A stretch of 64,000 nucleotides of DNA from Lepidonotus clava (Eukaryota; Annelida; Polychaeta; Phyllodocida; Polynoidae): contig OW387148.1 of NCBI GenBank assembly GCA_936440205.1, forward strand, positions 28,203,961 through 28,267,960, read 5' to 3'. How positions within the stretch are numbered: the first letter of the stretch is position 1; each line of letters begins with the position of its first letter. Under the pieces are notes generated by a model that did no database searches, was not told the DNA's origin, and was given only the letters and a program-made list of their open reading frames with translations. Shown here piece after piece: positions 22,305 through 33,446 of this stretch. A program made the translations under genes and the position numbers.

Positions 22305-24053
22305 ACAGCCTCCTCCAGGGGGTATCCAAGGTACTACCAGACCATTGACTCCCCTGTGGGGGGAAATCTGTTAACGAGGGCTGGAGACACCATAACTGGT
22401 GTCTTGGGAGTGGTGGGAGGGTTGTATGAGGTGTGGCAATTCTCCCAACCACAGAGAGCCACTTTCTTGACTTTTACCTGCAGGTTAGCCTTAATAAGGA
22501 TGCATGCTGGGTGATATGACGACAACTCAAACAGCTTTAGCATATGAATTTTCCTAAATCATGTCCTTATTTATAGTTAGACACAAAGCAAATCTAAGGA
22601 TCATTATTTTTTGAATTGGTATCCTAATACATTAAATATTTTCCAATTTGTTTGAAAATGAATTCATTGTAGTTTTACAGGACTTTTCTATAGATCTTCC
22701 AGGGGTATTGTAGACAGTTTGAATTGGTCTGAATTAGCCTGCAGGTCCTTGAAATACTATGAATCAGCTATCTGTGGTAGGGAGAATTTGAGGAAGGTGA
22801 CAGGGGGAGGTTGTGAATGGTGCATAAGTGTCCATGCACTCTGCGATGCTGCTTCAATCCTTTTGGGCCAACCAAATTGCTTTGGTTATTTTTTTTATTA
22901 TGTAGCTGTCTTCATGGAATAAGTATTGAAGCAATTTTGAAGATAATTCATGGTAAAATTCAATGCTGGTGTTATCTATGATGAGCTTATTGCATATATG
23001 AGGTTTGAAAAAATGTCATTGGTTATTTTCTGTGGGGAATAATCCTACAATCCAACTTATGGATAAAGGGGAGAGGAGCACCCAATTACGTCCCCTATTT
23101 TTGGCCAATTTCTAATGTTATATAATGTATCATACAAACAGAGGCTTCATTGAGCACATGGGCTCAAAATCAGGTTCTGCTCTATCTGTCCATGGATTCT
23201 CGAAATTAGACCTTTCTTGATCATGTCTGGCCATTTCATTCCTGGCCAGACATCTTCATTTCAGCCACTCCCCAAGATAGTTCCCTAAGGGACCCAGGGC
23301 CAATTGATTTCTAGACTGGTCTCAGGCTGTCCAATCCATATTGGGAAGGGGTCTTGGAGTACAAGCTACAACTGTAACGTTGATGGAGTAACCTGATAAC
23401 TTTGGCTTCAGAACCATATCCCTTTATTGCAACAATGCTAATTTGAATTCAAAGTGTGTGTGTGTGGGGTGGGGGTGGGGGGGTGTGGTGGTTCTTTTGA
23501 AATGTTAATTTACCACAATATGGGGAAGGTGAGGGGGGGGGGGGTCGAATTCAAATACATATCCCCTCCTCCTTTTATCCTAAAAAGGTGTTCAGATATT
23601 CTGAGAAAGTGCAAAAGAAGTTAAGAATAATACATAAAAAACAAATACCTTCATTTCAAAACCTCACATACACACATTAAAAAGCTCTTACATCGCTTTT
23701 GAATAATATTAATTTTTACCATTTTCCACCAATATAATTATATCACGGCATTTTCTACTACGGGAAAAATAAGAAACGTCATTAAATACGAGGGCATTTC
23801 TTCACTCCAAGGGTTTGTGAATATTTAAAACTAATGGCAAGTAGTTGCACATCTGAAACTTTGATATGGTGGACGGGAGTTACTTCAAAGAGTATTATCA
23901 ACGACCTTAGGGCCGTATTATATTATAGGCCTATTTCAGAATATCTTGATCCCCCCCCCTCAAGCCACACTCCCTTTACATCCACCACTTAAAAGGTATG
24001 AAGCTGCCTTCTCGTCCACACGCACCCCCTTGTCGCCGTGGGTGACTCTGCAC
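22305..24053. other. No gene seen; G-rich runs
   Basis: An open frame across 22269-22514 contains GVLGVVGGLYEVWQF, but I recognise no family and see no matching splice sites. G-rich runs lie at 23458-23490 and 23523-23544. Confidence 0.4.
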
Positions 24054-24140
24054 GCGGCATTCCTCCCGTCTAATATACGACCACTGGCCCAGACAGGTCG
24101 TCTGTGATCAATCACACCAGGTGGACGGGATGACACCTAT

Positions 24141-24345
24141 TTTTTTTTTTTTTGGTTCATTTTATTTATACAGGATTCAATTCAAACATTGTGTCTGGTC
24201 TCCCATTGTGGTCCTGTGGAACATTTGGGCACAATTCCGTGCAGGGGTCATCCAAATGCTCTTTTCTGCATGCTGCACATGGGACTCGAACCCATGGTGT
24301 GCCAATGCCAACGAGTGGTACCAACGCCTCAAGGACGTTGGCCAC
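24141..24345 (-). mobile_element. tRNA-derived SINE, minus strand, with poly-A tail
   Basis: Read on the minus strand it starts with a tRNA-like head (GGTGGCCAACGTCCTTGAGG, then a B box GGTTCGAGTCC), followed by an unrelated body and a tail of 13 or more A (T run at 24141-24153). CCTAT flanks both sides (24136-24140 and 24346-24350). The host is a unit of the 314-bp repeat whose empty version (ACACCTATGGCAAGCC) survives in three other units. Overlapping open frames here are spurious. Confidence 0.85.
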
Positions 24346-24714
24346 CCTATGGCAAGCCAATCAGACAAAAAGGTGATTTTGTCTACATTTAATGGATAAC
24401 ATAATATAGGTTTACTTTGGGTTCTAATAGGAACCCATTCATCCTGCATACCATCTGAAAGACACTTTGAAATTGTTTTAAATGGTGTATAACAGGACTA
24501 TGATTAAGCAATGTTCCCACTCTTTCTGTATAATGGCTATAATAGACCTGTCCACTTGTCAGCTAGCCAACCCTTTATTTCTATGATATCAACATTTTTA
24601 GAAAAATGTTCATCATACGTGATTCACAGTAATTTTCCTAGTACAATTCCCCAAAACTAAACTTTATAAGCTTTTACTTTCAATATGATGTTAAATATGT
24701 AGATGTAGGACTGG

Positions 24715-24800
24715 AAAGCAAACATGGCATTTTCCCATAGGGAACAGTGTTAAAGCCCTTCAGCTTTGCTCACAATGTCCAACCCTAAAACCACAAAAAC
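24715..24800 (+). repeat. Dispersed repeat block, also at 47030
   Basis: The block TTTTCCCATAGGGAACAGTG, then TTAAAGCC and AATGTCCAACCCTA, recurs in diverged form at 47035-47100. It ties the 314-bp array to a wider dispersed family. Confidence 0.5.
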
Positions 24801-26291
24801 ATACCTTATTTTGGTTCACCTAAAATGGAGGTAATAACCTAATTGAGATAAAATAATAATTCATCCTCTTTTATCAACACCTTATTGACTTAGAAAACAC
24901 AAGTACTAACTCATTCACACAGATTTGAGTCAGTGCCTGACTTTGCAAAAACTTTAATTATGTCCAACCTCTGAATCATGCCAGCAATACATCCCAAAGT
25001 GGACTGGTCTATTAAGGAGCATTCCTCCCGTCTAATATACGACCACTGGTCCAGACGGGTCGTCTGTGATCAATCACACCAGGTGGACATGATGACACCT
25101 ATGACAAGCCAATAAGGCAAAAGTGAAGCCTATATTCCACGAGGTGATTTGGACTATAATCAATGGACAACATTGGTTTTCCTTGTGTAATAATATGAAC
25201 CTATTCATGCTAGATACTTTTTGAGAGACAATTTGAAATAGTTTTAAGTGATGATTTTCGTTGATGTATAACATGACTATGATTTAGTGGCATTTTCTCC
25301 TTTATAATATAAAACCACCTTTAATGGGTAATATCTAGGTTTCCATTGGGTATGTTATAGAAACCCATTCATGCCACATACCCTTTGAAAGACAATTAAT
25401 AATCATTTTAAATTATGTATAACATGACTATGATTAAGCCATATTCTTACTGACAATTTCTGCCGATGTAAATTGGCTATAATCAAGCGGCATTCCCTTC
25501 ATATGTTATAAGACCACTGGCCCAGACGGGTCGTCTGTGATCAATCACATCAGGTGTACGGGATGACACCTATGGCAAGCCAATACGGCAAAAAGTGAAG
25601 CCTATATTCCACAAGGTAATTTGGACTACATTGTCTTAATGGATAACATCTAGATTTTCCTTGGGTTTTAATAGGAACCCATTCATGGCACATACCCTTT
25701 GAGAAACAATTGAAAATCGTTGCAAACTATGTACAACTTGACTATGATTAAGCCATATTCCTACTGAAAATTTCTGCTGATGTATGAAGGCTATTATTAA
25801 GCGGCATTCCTCCCTTCTAATAGACGACCACTGGCCCAGACAGGTTGTCTGTGATCAATCACACCAGGTGGACGAGATGACACCTATGGCAAGCCAATAA
25901 GGCAAGAAAGTGAAGCCTATATTCCACAAGGTGATTTTGACTATATTTAATGGATAATATCTAAGTTTTCCGTGGGTTCTAACAGAAACCCATTCATGCT
26001 ACATACTTTTTGAAATTTTGAAATTGTTTTAAATGATGTATAATATGACTATGATTTAGCCATATTCTTATTTTCCCCACATTTAACCCTTTATAACCCA
26101 CAGACTGCGTTAAGGAATTTCTGGATTTCCCTCAAGATTTTCTTTTTTTTCAAAATTCCAAACATTCTGTCTTCTGACAGAAAATACAGTTAGTTTAGGA
26201 GTAGTTACAACAAATTAAATCATAATAACGAGTATTTGTTGCACACAATAAGTGATGTCAAATTAAGATTTTACATATAGTGTGTGTTCTT

Positions 26292-26393
26292 TAAACAAAG
26301 ATGACGTTTAAATTCAAAGATATTAACATCAAGATATTTCCCTAAACAAAGATGACGTTTAAATTCAAAGATATTAACATCAAGATATTCCCT
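26292..26393 (+). repeat. 51-bp tandem duplication
   Basis: TAAACAAAGATGACGTTTAA begins at 26292 and again at 26343, and the following 30 bases match almost exactly. The near-identity points to a recent event. Confidence 0.9.
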
Positions 26394-26699
26394 AAAAACA
26401 TTGAAGATATTAAAGGGCAGACTAACATCTACCAAACTAAATAAAAATGTGGTTAGTAGACTTGGGCAGGAAATTAATACTAATCGAAGTGTTCCAATAC
26501 AATATATGAAAAATAAGGAAAATTAGTCGTTAGGGGAGCACATCCACAGGCCGGTATGGGTATGGAATTTATCAGTAGACGTGACAGAGGGTGTTTCTTT
26601 TTATGTTGTCATATTAAGCTTAAAATTCCCAATCGAAAATGCCCACATGTTAAAGGCAGTTAAACAAAAGGCTACCAATCCTTTAGCCCTGTCATTGAG

Positions 26700-26735
26700 C
26701 TTGACCCTGACCCTGACCCCGACCCCGACCTTACT
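26700..26735 (+). repeat. (CTGACC)n / (CCGACC)n short array
   Basis: About five hexamer steps, TGACCCTGACCCTGACC then CCGACCCCGACC. It is not the animal telomere repeat. Confidence 0.7.
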
Positions 26736-27439
26736 ACGTACACATCCCATGGGGTTTGGCCCCTTATCATTGGTTGTCAGGGTGACTGACAGTGGTACAA
26801 CCAAGGTAAAGAAAACAACCCCAAGGAGAACCGTTCGGTGGACCTGGGCATGGCTAGGTTTGTATTTCAAGAAGGAAAAAAACAGGAAAAATATCCGGGC
26901 GCATCCAGGAATTCTTGAGAGCATGGCTCTCACACCACCTTTACAAAGAAATATCTAAATTGGACAAAAATAAGGGGGGGGGGCATGGGCACCCTTAAAT
27001 CCGTCCCCGAGCATGACAGTTTATAGTATATTCTCGTCTCTCTGAATAAAGGCTAAGCAATTATGATTTCTCAATTTTCTGTTATGAAACATGGCTGCAG
27101 AAACAGCTATAAACGACACGGACTCATCGTTTGAACAAACATAGGAATAATTATTGTTATCAGAACAGTAACGTGGCAATTTAGTTTTTAATCGTATTAG
27201 GAGTACAGTCTTTTGTGGTCCTTCCTGGTATGGTATAGGGAGTACTCTCAAAAAGGACGTCGGGTCCAATGCACTCTTTTCAGAATTCTCTTTTGATCAG
27301 CCATCCCATCGGTACCCATTCACACTTTGTTAGCAACGCGTTGTTAAAACATAAACAGCAACAATCTTGATTATAAGCCTAGTGACCATTGAATAGGTAC
27401 AGCAGGGCTAGCGAGCGCCTACTTTGATAGACCTTTCCC

Positions 27440-27840
27440 ATTATGGGTAGTAGTATATGGAAATGGGTGTGGGTAGTAGTATATGGAAATGTGGGTGAGG
27501 AGTAGTATATGGAAATGAGTGTGAGCAGTGGAATATGGAAATATGCATGGGAGATATATAATGGAAATCTGCATGGAGAGTAGTATATGGAAATGCGTGT
27601 GAGGAGTGGAATATGGAAACATGCACGGGAGTTATATAATTGAAATGTGTGTGGGGAGTAGTATATGGAAATGTGCATGATGAGTAAATAAAATCATGCA
27701 CTAAGATAAAATATTGTTAGGAGAGTATTACAATAGCAATGCATGAGTAGCATTTGGAAACGTGAATTTGGAGTAGTATAAATAAACGAGCAAATGAACA
27801 GTATATGGAAGTGTGCATGGGGATTAGTAGATGGTACTAT
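27440..27840 (+). repeat. ~28-bp minisatellite (AGTAGTATATGGAAATG)
   Basis: About a dozen units of AGTAGTATATGGAAATGTG plus a GTGKGGG spacer, exact at first and decaying after 27680. The Phe-Pro-Tyr-Thr rich open frames on the other strand are products of this repeat. Confidence 0.85.
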
Positions 27841-29300
27841 TCACTGGGAGAAGTATCTTATAGAAATGCACGTCAGGATTGGTACAATAAACGTCTTTGG
27901 GGAGTAGTAAATATAAAAGTGTGTGGTGTGCAGTATAATGGAAACATGGGAGTAATAGATCGACAGACTCTGTTTTTGGTCGGGAGAAGGAGAGGGAAAG
28001 GGTATTCATTTTACACTTTAGTACAGTATTCTATATGAATACCTACAGTGGCGGAAGCCTTTTTTCCCCAGAATTTTATATCAAAAATCTAAATCCCCCC
28101 CCCCAAGATAAAAAACATAAAACCTCCCACTTCACACATAAGCACTCTCAATGGCAACCAGAGCAAAAAGGGCATGATGATACTGTCACAGGGATGATAC
28201 TGTTACAGAGCAATTAAACTTATTAACAACAGAAATGATCACAATCTTAACACATTTCAGCGACTTACACTTGGCTCACCCTATCTCTTACTTGCTCGCA
28301 CCAGGTTCTACAAGAGGTACACAGACAAAACTCCCCCGACACCAAAATTGATCAGCTCCTTAATCATTCATAAGAAAACCCTGGAGGGTTCCAGGTCCTT
28401 AATACCAGTACGAGTCTTGTAGGGTGGATAGGCCAGAGAGAACCTTATGTAGGGAATGAACCTTTTTAGTAGAATGCACCTTATGTGGCTCTAGAACCTC
28501 AAAACAGTGAGTCATCTTTATTGAATCGATCCATTCTCAGGAATGCACCTAGTCAACTATAATTAGATTTTTTACTGCTAGTCTGGTGCACATAGGTTCT
28601 ATGAGACAGCATATGCAAGATAATTATTCAAAGTTAGATTGCCATGAAAGCAGAAAAAACATCGTTATGAGCATAATTATGTAAGCGAAATATGGCAGCA
28701 TGTAATTCACTTCCAGCAACCACGCTACATAACACATCTTGAATCACTTGTCCGAGTAGGCAGAAATAAATATTGGAAAATCAATAAAGAGTTCTTTCTA
28801 TATATTCTAATCCTAATACACGATTTCGTATTTCAGAACATATAAGCATTTAAAAACTAGCTATAGAATCAATAGAATACATTTGCCATTGTCCACTCCA
28901 CTTTTTAAATTGAAAATAAAATCAAGCTTATGGCATTCTAATGTGGCATTCTAATGTGGCTCAAGTTAGTTCGTTTGATATAACTTTAATACTTTAACCA
29001 CTTTGATTCACAATGTATCGCTTTATTTATTGGAATATTGCAATGTATTTGTTTCAGTATCTCGTCATGCACAGTACTGTTATGTCAACGATTTATGTAT
29101 ATAAATATATTAATGAGATAATAATATGAAGACAATAATAACTCAAATTCATTACAAAAGGATGTTGCATGAGGAGGATGCTAGCATGCCAATACCATAT
29201 GATAATTCTAAATATAGTATTATTAGAACCCTCCAAAATTAGGGTAGCCCTTTACAGGAAAAAAGGCAATTGCAAGTGAGAAGGCAATAGCAACAGTACC
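27841..29300. other. No gene seen
   Basis: AT-rich sequence. A hAT-like scrap is visible near 28048 (CAGTGGCGGAAGCC) with a C run at 28094. GGCATTCTAATGTGGC is tandemly doubled near 28931-28960. Confidence 0.4.
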
Positions 29301-29553
29301 AACAATGTTGGTAGTCTAGTAGTAGTACCAGTGGCACAAAAGACGTGGTGGAGGGTTGGATCGATGTATGGAGGAACACAGGGGGGAGAGAGAGACTAGA
29401 GGTAGCAGGAGGAGATACTGGAGGAACAGGAGGGGGCAGGGATAGGCTATACTCCAGTGTGGCGTCTTAGAAGCTACTATAGCTACGACGTCGCGGCGGC
29501 TCTACTAGTTATATTAGTACTACTATATATAATAGTGCGACGGTCGCCTATGG

Positions 29554-29915
29554 TTGACGGTGCGACATGGCGACGGCGTGGCGACAGCGGCAGCAGTGAA
29601 GGTGGGTGGAGGTAGCATTGGAGGGGCCTTATGGGCGTTACTGACTGGTACCAGCAGCAGCACCAACATCCCAACGCTGCCACCAGCACCACCGCCACCA
29701 CCCACCACCCACCACCTGAAGCAACGTCGCCGGCCCCCACCACAACCACCGCTGGCACCACCACAGTGAACGGAGACCATTATCACTCATACATTACGCT
29801 ACTACTAGGACCTACGACAGACACTCCAGGAGCCCCCCACCATGTCTACGTTCAAACCGCTGTTATCTCTAGTGTTATCAGAACCACCCCTGCTGCTGCT
29901 GGGTTAATCCATTGA
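29554..29915 (+). CDS. Doubtful low-complexity open frame
   Basis: Two overlapping + strand frames are open. One (from ATG 29631, 94 codons) is rich in Gln, His, Thr and Pro (GVTDWYQQQHQHPNAAT, then HHPPPEATSPAPTTTTAG), a composition seen in disordered regions of regulatory proteins. There is no recognised domain. Codons such as CACCACC in triplet runs open all frames here, including the minus strand, so this may be non-coding. It lies in the GC-rich block with the candidate exon at 30877. Confidence 0.2.
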
Positions 29916-30079
29916 TTATGGAGGCTCTGGTGGTGGTTCGCGCCAGTGGTGCTGTTGTTATCTGGGGAATGTGTGATTTTGTTCACCTCTTGATGTCAGG
30001 AGCACAGCAGGACTATGGTGCCAATAGAGGAGCCGTCCGGGGAGTTTACTACAACCACTAGGACTGTCTGTAACCACCA

Positions 30080-30180
30080 ATGTCCATGGGTCATGAGCTG
30101 CTCAACCATGGGTCATGAGCTGCTCAACCATGGGTCGTGAGCTGCTCGGCCATGGGCCATGAGCAGTTTAACCAGCTCAA
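30080..30180 (+). repeat. 22-bp tandem repeat AACCATGGGTCATGAGCTGCTC
   Basis: Roughly four units at 30085-30170. GAGCTGCTC falls at 30095, 30117 and 30139, a step of 22. The last unit is degenerate (CATGGGCCATGAGCAG). Confidence 0.85.
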
Positions 30181-31021
30181 CATAGTATAGGATTCCGACA
30201 GAGGATTTCTGATTCTGACTGTCCCCCTGACTGACAGGCTTGTAAGGAGGAGGAGGTGTTCAACTGGGAGACATGTGTAGCTCTCATACCTCCTTCGGTC
30301 TCCCCTACAATGAGCTGAGTTGCTCGCAGAGCTGTATCCACGAGCTGCTCATTTTGAACTGAGCTCTGAGCCCTCACGGAGCCAACCTGAGTCCAACGCT
30401 TAACCCTAATAGGGCATCCCAGAGCCCTTTCTGTGGTCCTGCGACGTTGCGTGACTCGCCGTCAATTCCTCCGTATGCATGGAACTGCTCGGCATTGCTC
30501 AGAATTGCTCTGAATCAACCCATCTGGTCTGAGGTGCCCCTGGCGCTACCACATTGATTCACGGATCCACTCACATGGCGTGGACACCCCTTACACTCAT
30601 GCCTTGTAATCTTGTGTGTCTCATCACCGACTCATTGATATGAACTGCTCGGAATTGCTCATTTGAACAAGTCCATACATTGCACAAAATAGAAACTACT
30701 GTCATTGAGTCACACTCATTCAGAAGGACAAGTAGACTTGTTACATACATGTATACATACATAATATCATCCCCGAACGTCATTTCAAATAATCCCAGCT
30801 GCACTCAATTGCTCAGACATACACATTGAGCAGCTCAAACCTGCTCAACCACTCCTCACATCCCACCCACCCCCAGAACAAGGACCCCCTCATACCCCCA
30901 AGCCCCATAACATCGCCCACTGACTCTGGGGGAACTGCTCGCGTGCCGCCCCCGCTTACCCTGCCCGGTCCTCCGAGCAGCTCAACCCGTCGGGGCGACT
31001 CGGGCGGCGAGCGAGCAGCTC
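30095..31021. promoter_or_regulatory. Cluster of seven GAGCAGCTC / GAGCTGCTC words
   Basis: Exact words at 30095, 30117, 30139, 30342, 30828, 30975 and 31013, with many partial forms (AACTGCTCG, ATTGCTCAG) between them, particularly 30481-30660. They span non-repeated sequence as well as the short tandem repeat. What binds them, if anything, is unknown; the core AGCTG resembles E-box-like sites. Confidence 0.4.
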
Positions 31022-31032
31022 GTTTTGAACAG
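30877..31032 (+). CDS. Candidate coding exon, Ser/Pro-rich, 52 codons
   Basis: A pyrimidine-rich acceptor (CATCCCACCCACCCCCAG) precedes 30877 and a donor GTAGAC follows 31032. The 156 bases are open in one frame: NKDPLIPPSPITSPTDSGG, a PPP and SSS stretch, then GDSGGERAARFEQ. Length divisible by three and complete splice sites favour a cassette exon of a disordered protein. No homologue is recognised, and low complexity could mimic coding. The opposite strand is also open for 186 codons (30813-31373) but reads as repeat-like Ser, His, Cys and Arg. Confidence 0.35.
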
Positions 31033-32078
31033 GTAGACTGGTGCCGTCTAGGCAGCAGCAGCAGCAGCAGCCGGGAGGAGGAGCAGGAGGAGGAGTAGTA
31101 GAACCAGTGGGTGGTTGGGTGTACAGGGGGTGGGTAGATAGATAGACTCTGTGGGGTGGTTGGAGGGAGGGGGTATAGGAGGAAACCAGTGTTCTCCTGT
31201 TGGTCTGACTTTGGTACTGCATTGGAATTATTGCAAGAGCACCACTGCTGTATGTATGTATGTGTGTGCATACAGGGTTGTATGTTAGTACAGCAGTGAA
31301 TGCGGCTGTATATTTTGGGTGTATGTATAAAGCATGCGCTACTGTGTAGGTATTGATGTGAGGGTATCATCATCGCTGTATGAGGGAAGCATACCTGTCA
31401 GTGCATTTTGGAACTGATTATTAACCCGAAAGAAAGGGTCTATTGATGGCCTTTACGTGAACAGCTAGATTTACTTGCATAAAACGTTATGAGCATGCTC
31501 CATTTAAATGTATACAAAGTTAGAACTACCATTCATGGTATAATGTTCAGTGGGCTCTCATATACGTATACAGCCCTATACTGACTCCTATACCATAGGA
31601 CCTTCTCTGGCTTAATCTACTTTGGGATAATTGGAAAAAACAAATCAAACATTTTTGACGGCCGGGCAACATAGATAAACATACATAGGAGGGTCGTAAG
31701 GGCCAGTGCCCCTACTGGAGCAGTAGGCATGCCCTGTTTGCACTATGCCCTTACAGGATGGTCCTGTGCATACCGCCTATACTGACAGCAGCAGTGCCAC
31801 CGAGTACCAACGTTTCCTCCAGGCGGGGGCGGGGATAGCCCTGGAGGGGCGGGCGACGCAGGAGGGGTAAGGACCCAGGAGGAAAGGACGGAGACAGAGA
31901 CAGCATCAGGAGGAGCTGTCACTGGGTGCAGTCACCTCCAGGGCAGAGAACCAGCTCCTCCAGTAATCAGACAATGGCTATGACTGCCAACACGGCCGGA
32001 AACCAGCCGTCCTTCTTCAGTGTATTTTTCCAGCGCACGACGTCGCCGCAGCACCCCCTACCCGACGCCAACTCTCCC

Positions 32079-32210
32079 GGAACCGGAACCACTATTCGCT
32101 GGTACCCTCAGGGCTCCGCTGATCCCTGGTGGCCCGCCGCCGAGCCCGGATAGCAGCGCCACCGGAAACGGAAGTGCGCAGCCGCCATCGTCGTTTAACC
32201 GGAAGTAGGC
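32079..32210. promoter_or_regulatory. CpG-rich promoter-like patch with ETS and YY1 motifs
   Basis: GC-rich, CpG-rich sequence with ETS-type sites: CCGGAACCGGAACC (near 32078-32091), ACCGGAA (32161), CGGAAGTG (32169-32176) and ACCGGAAGT (32198-32206), and a YY1-like GCCGCCAT (32181-32188). Such mixtures mark TATA-less promoters in animals. Direction is not clear. Upstream 31926-32153 holds an open frame starting MAMTANTAGNQPSFF that might be a 5' exon, with low confidence. Confidence 0.35.
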
Positions 32211-33005
32211 CGTTTTCCTCCAGGGTAGCGGCAGGCGATAGTGGGAAGGTGAAGGTTAACGGCGTCTTTCCACGCTTGAGTAGGTCTGTTACTTAAAGGT
32301 GAGCTGCTCATGTAAAGTAAACAAGTGGAGCTGGTAGGAGGAAAAAGAGAGAAACTACAGGCTGCTGCCAATTTGAGATTGTACTCATGACCTTTCAAAG
32401 TGGCTAGAAGGAAGGAAAGGTTGGAAAAAATTGGCAAAGAGTCAGTCTGTTATTCAGTCAGCCAGTCGATCAGTCAGTGCACCTACCCACCGCAGTTTCA
32501 CTCTCTCCAAGTAAATAGAGAGTGGTGACATTCCAGGATGTAGACTGTTTTCCACTGAATGAGCTGCTCCGTGCATTGTTGTCCATGAGCTGGCGTGAGT
32601 GAGTGACTCAAATGCCTTCCTGCTTATGAATTGAGTGGTTACAACCATTCCTGCATTATCAGGCTACTCCGACTATTTCCCTACTAAGTACTACAGCCTC
32701 TACTGCCGCCACTACTATCACTTCTACTCTTGCTACTGCAACTACTAGTTCTACTACTAAGCCACTACTTCCACTCAACTACTTCACTTGCTACTAATAC
32801 TACAACTACACCAACTGCTCCAATGAAGTCAAACTGTGGCTAATACTAAACGAAGGAAACAAGCTCCAACACGCCAGTAGCCGTCTGTGTCTGCTTCAAG
32901 TTTTTAACCCCCACTCCTCCGTCACCGCTGGCAGCAATGGCAGTTCCATTCAGCAATGGGTAGGCTGTTGGTTGTAGATTGAGGAGTAATTTAAAGCTGT
33001 AGCGT

Positions 33006-33446
33006 GTGGCCAACCCAACCAGCCAGCCAACCAACCAACCGGCACGGCCAAGTGGGCTGGCAGTTGGTCTATCATTTACCCACACAGACTCCCACCCTCC
33101 CTCCCCGATTTTCCTACATAATCGCTCCCTCCCCATCATTACTGAAACTCCCACCAACCCCCTCCCTCCCCCAGTCAAGCCTAAACCCACACCAACCAAC
33201 ATAACAACCAGCAAGCCTTCACCTGCCTGTTCATATGATTGGCCACATCTTGTTTTGGGACGCTTTAGGCACTTGCAGCTAGCTTGCCACGACTGGAGCC
33301 ATAAGCATACCAATACCATCACCATCCATACCACTTTTCCTCATTGGCATAAGTTCATCCAAGCTTTCCCTCGCAGTTGTTGCCTATCGCAAACGAGGAA
33401 GTCAATCTTCGGAGGTGGCATTTCCATAACTGGCCTGCAATCCTGA
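33006..33446 (+). CDS. Doubtful 146-codon open frame
   Basis: It starts MANPTSQPTNQPARP and is Thr/Pro-rich for its first half, then loses that composition. No domain, signal peptide or splice sites are recognised. CCAACCAACC repeats at the start suggest chance opening. Reported because it lies in the gene-like GC-rich block. Confidence 0.15.
   Translation: MANPTSQPTNQPARPSGLAVGLSFTHTDSHPPSPIFLHNRSLPIITETPTNPLPPPVKPKPTPTNITTSKPSPACSYDWPHLVLGRFRHLQLACHDWSHKHTNTITIHTTFPHWHKFIQAFPRSCCLSQTRKSIFGGGISITGLQS

Larger units (their letters stand above)
24054..26090 (+). repeat. Degenerate ~314-bp tandem repeat, four main units
   Basis: Units start with GCATTCCTCCCGTCTAATA at 24057, 25019, 25490 and 25804. 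Each then carries GACGACCACTGGCCCAGAC-like, GGTCGTCTGTGATCAATCAC and GATGACACCTATGGCAAGCC blocks, an AACCCATTCATGC block and an ATGACTATGATTAAGCCATA block. The spacings are 962, 471 and 314 bp; the larger ones hold partial extra units (for example 25312-25440) and, in the first, a SINE. A relative of the second half lies at 36637-36760. Confidence 0.8.
26091..27440. other. Otherwise no gene seen
   Basis: Apart from the two short repeats listed, there is a degenerate hAT-like end (GGGGGGGGCATGGGCACCC then TTAAATCCGTCCCCG near 26972-27010). The open frames on both strands at 26581-26958 overlap and have no recognisable domain. Confidence 0.4.

Noticed and set aside
26700-26735. Interstitial telomere repeat
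   Set aside because: The units are CTGACC and CCGACC, not CCCTAA, and number only about five.
27379-27701. Three overlapping minus-strand frames rich in Phe-Pro-Tyr-Ser-Thr
   Set aside because: They are three phases of the 28-bp minisatellite, not genes.
30813-31373. Longest open frame of the window (186 codons, minus strand)
   Set aside because: Composition is that of antisense to a CAG/GGA-rich segment, no domain is seen, and the opposite strand holds a better exon with both splice sites.
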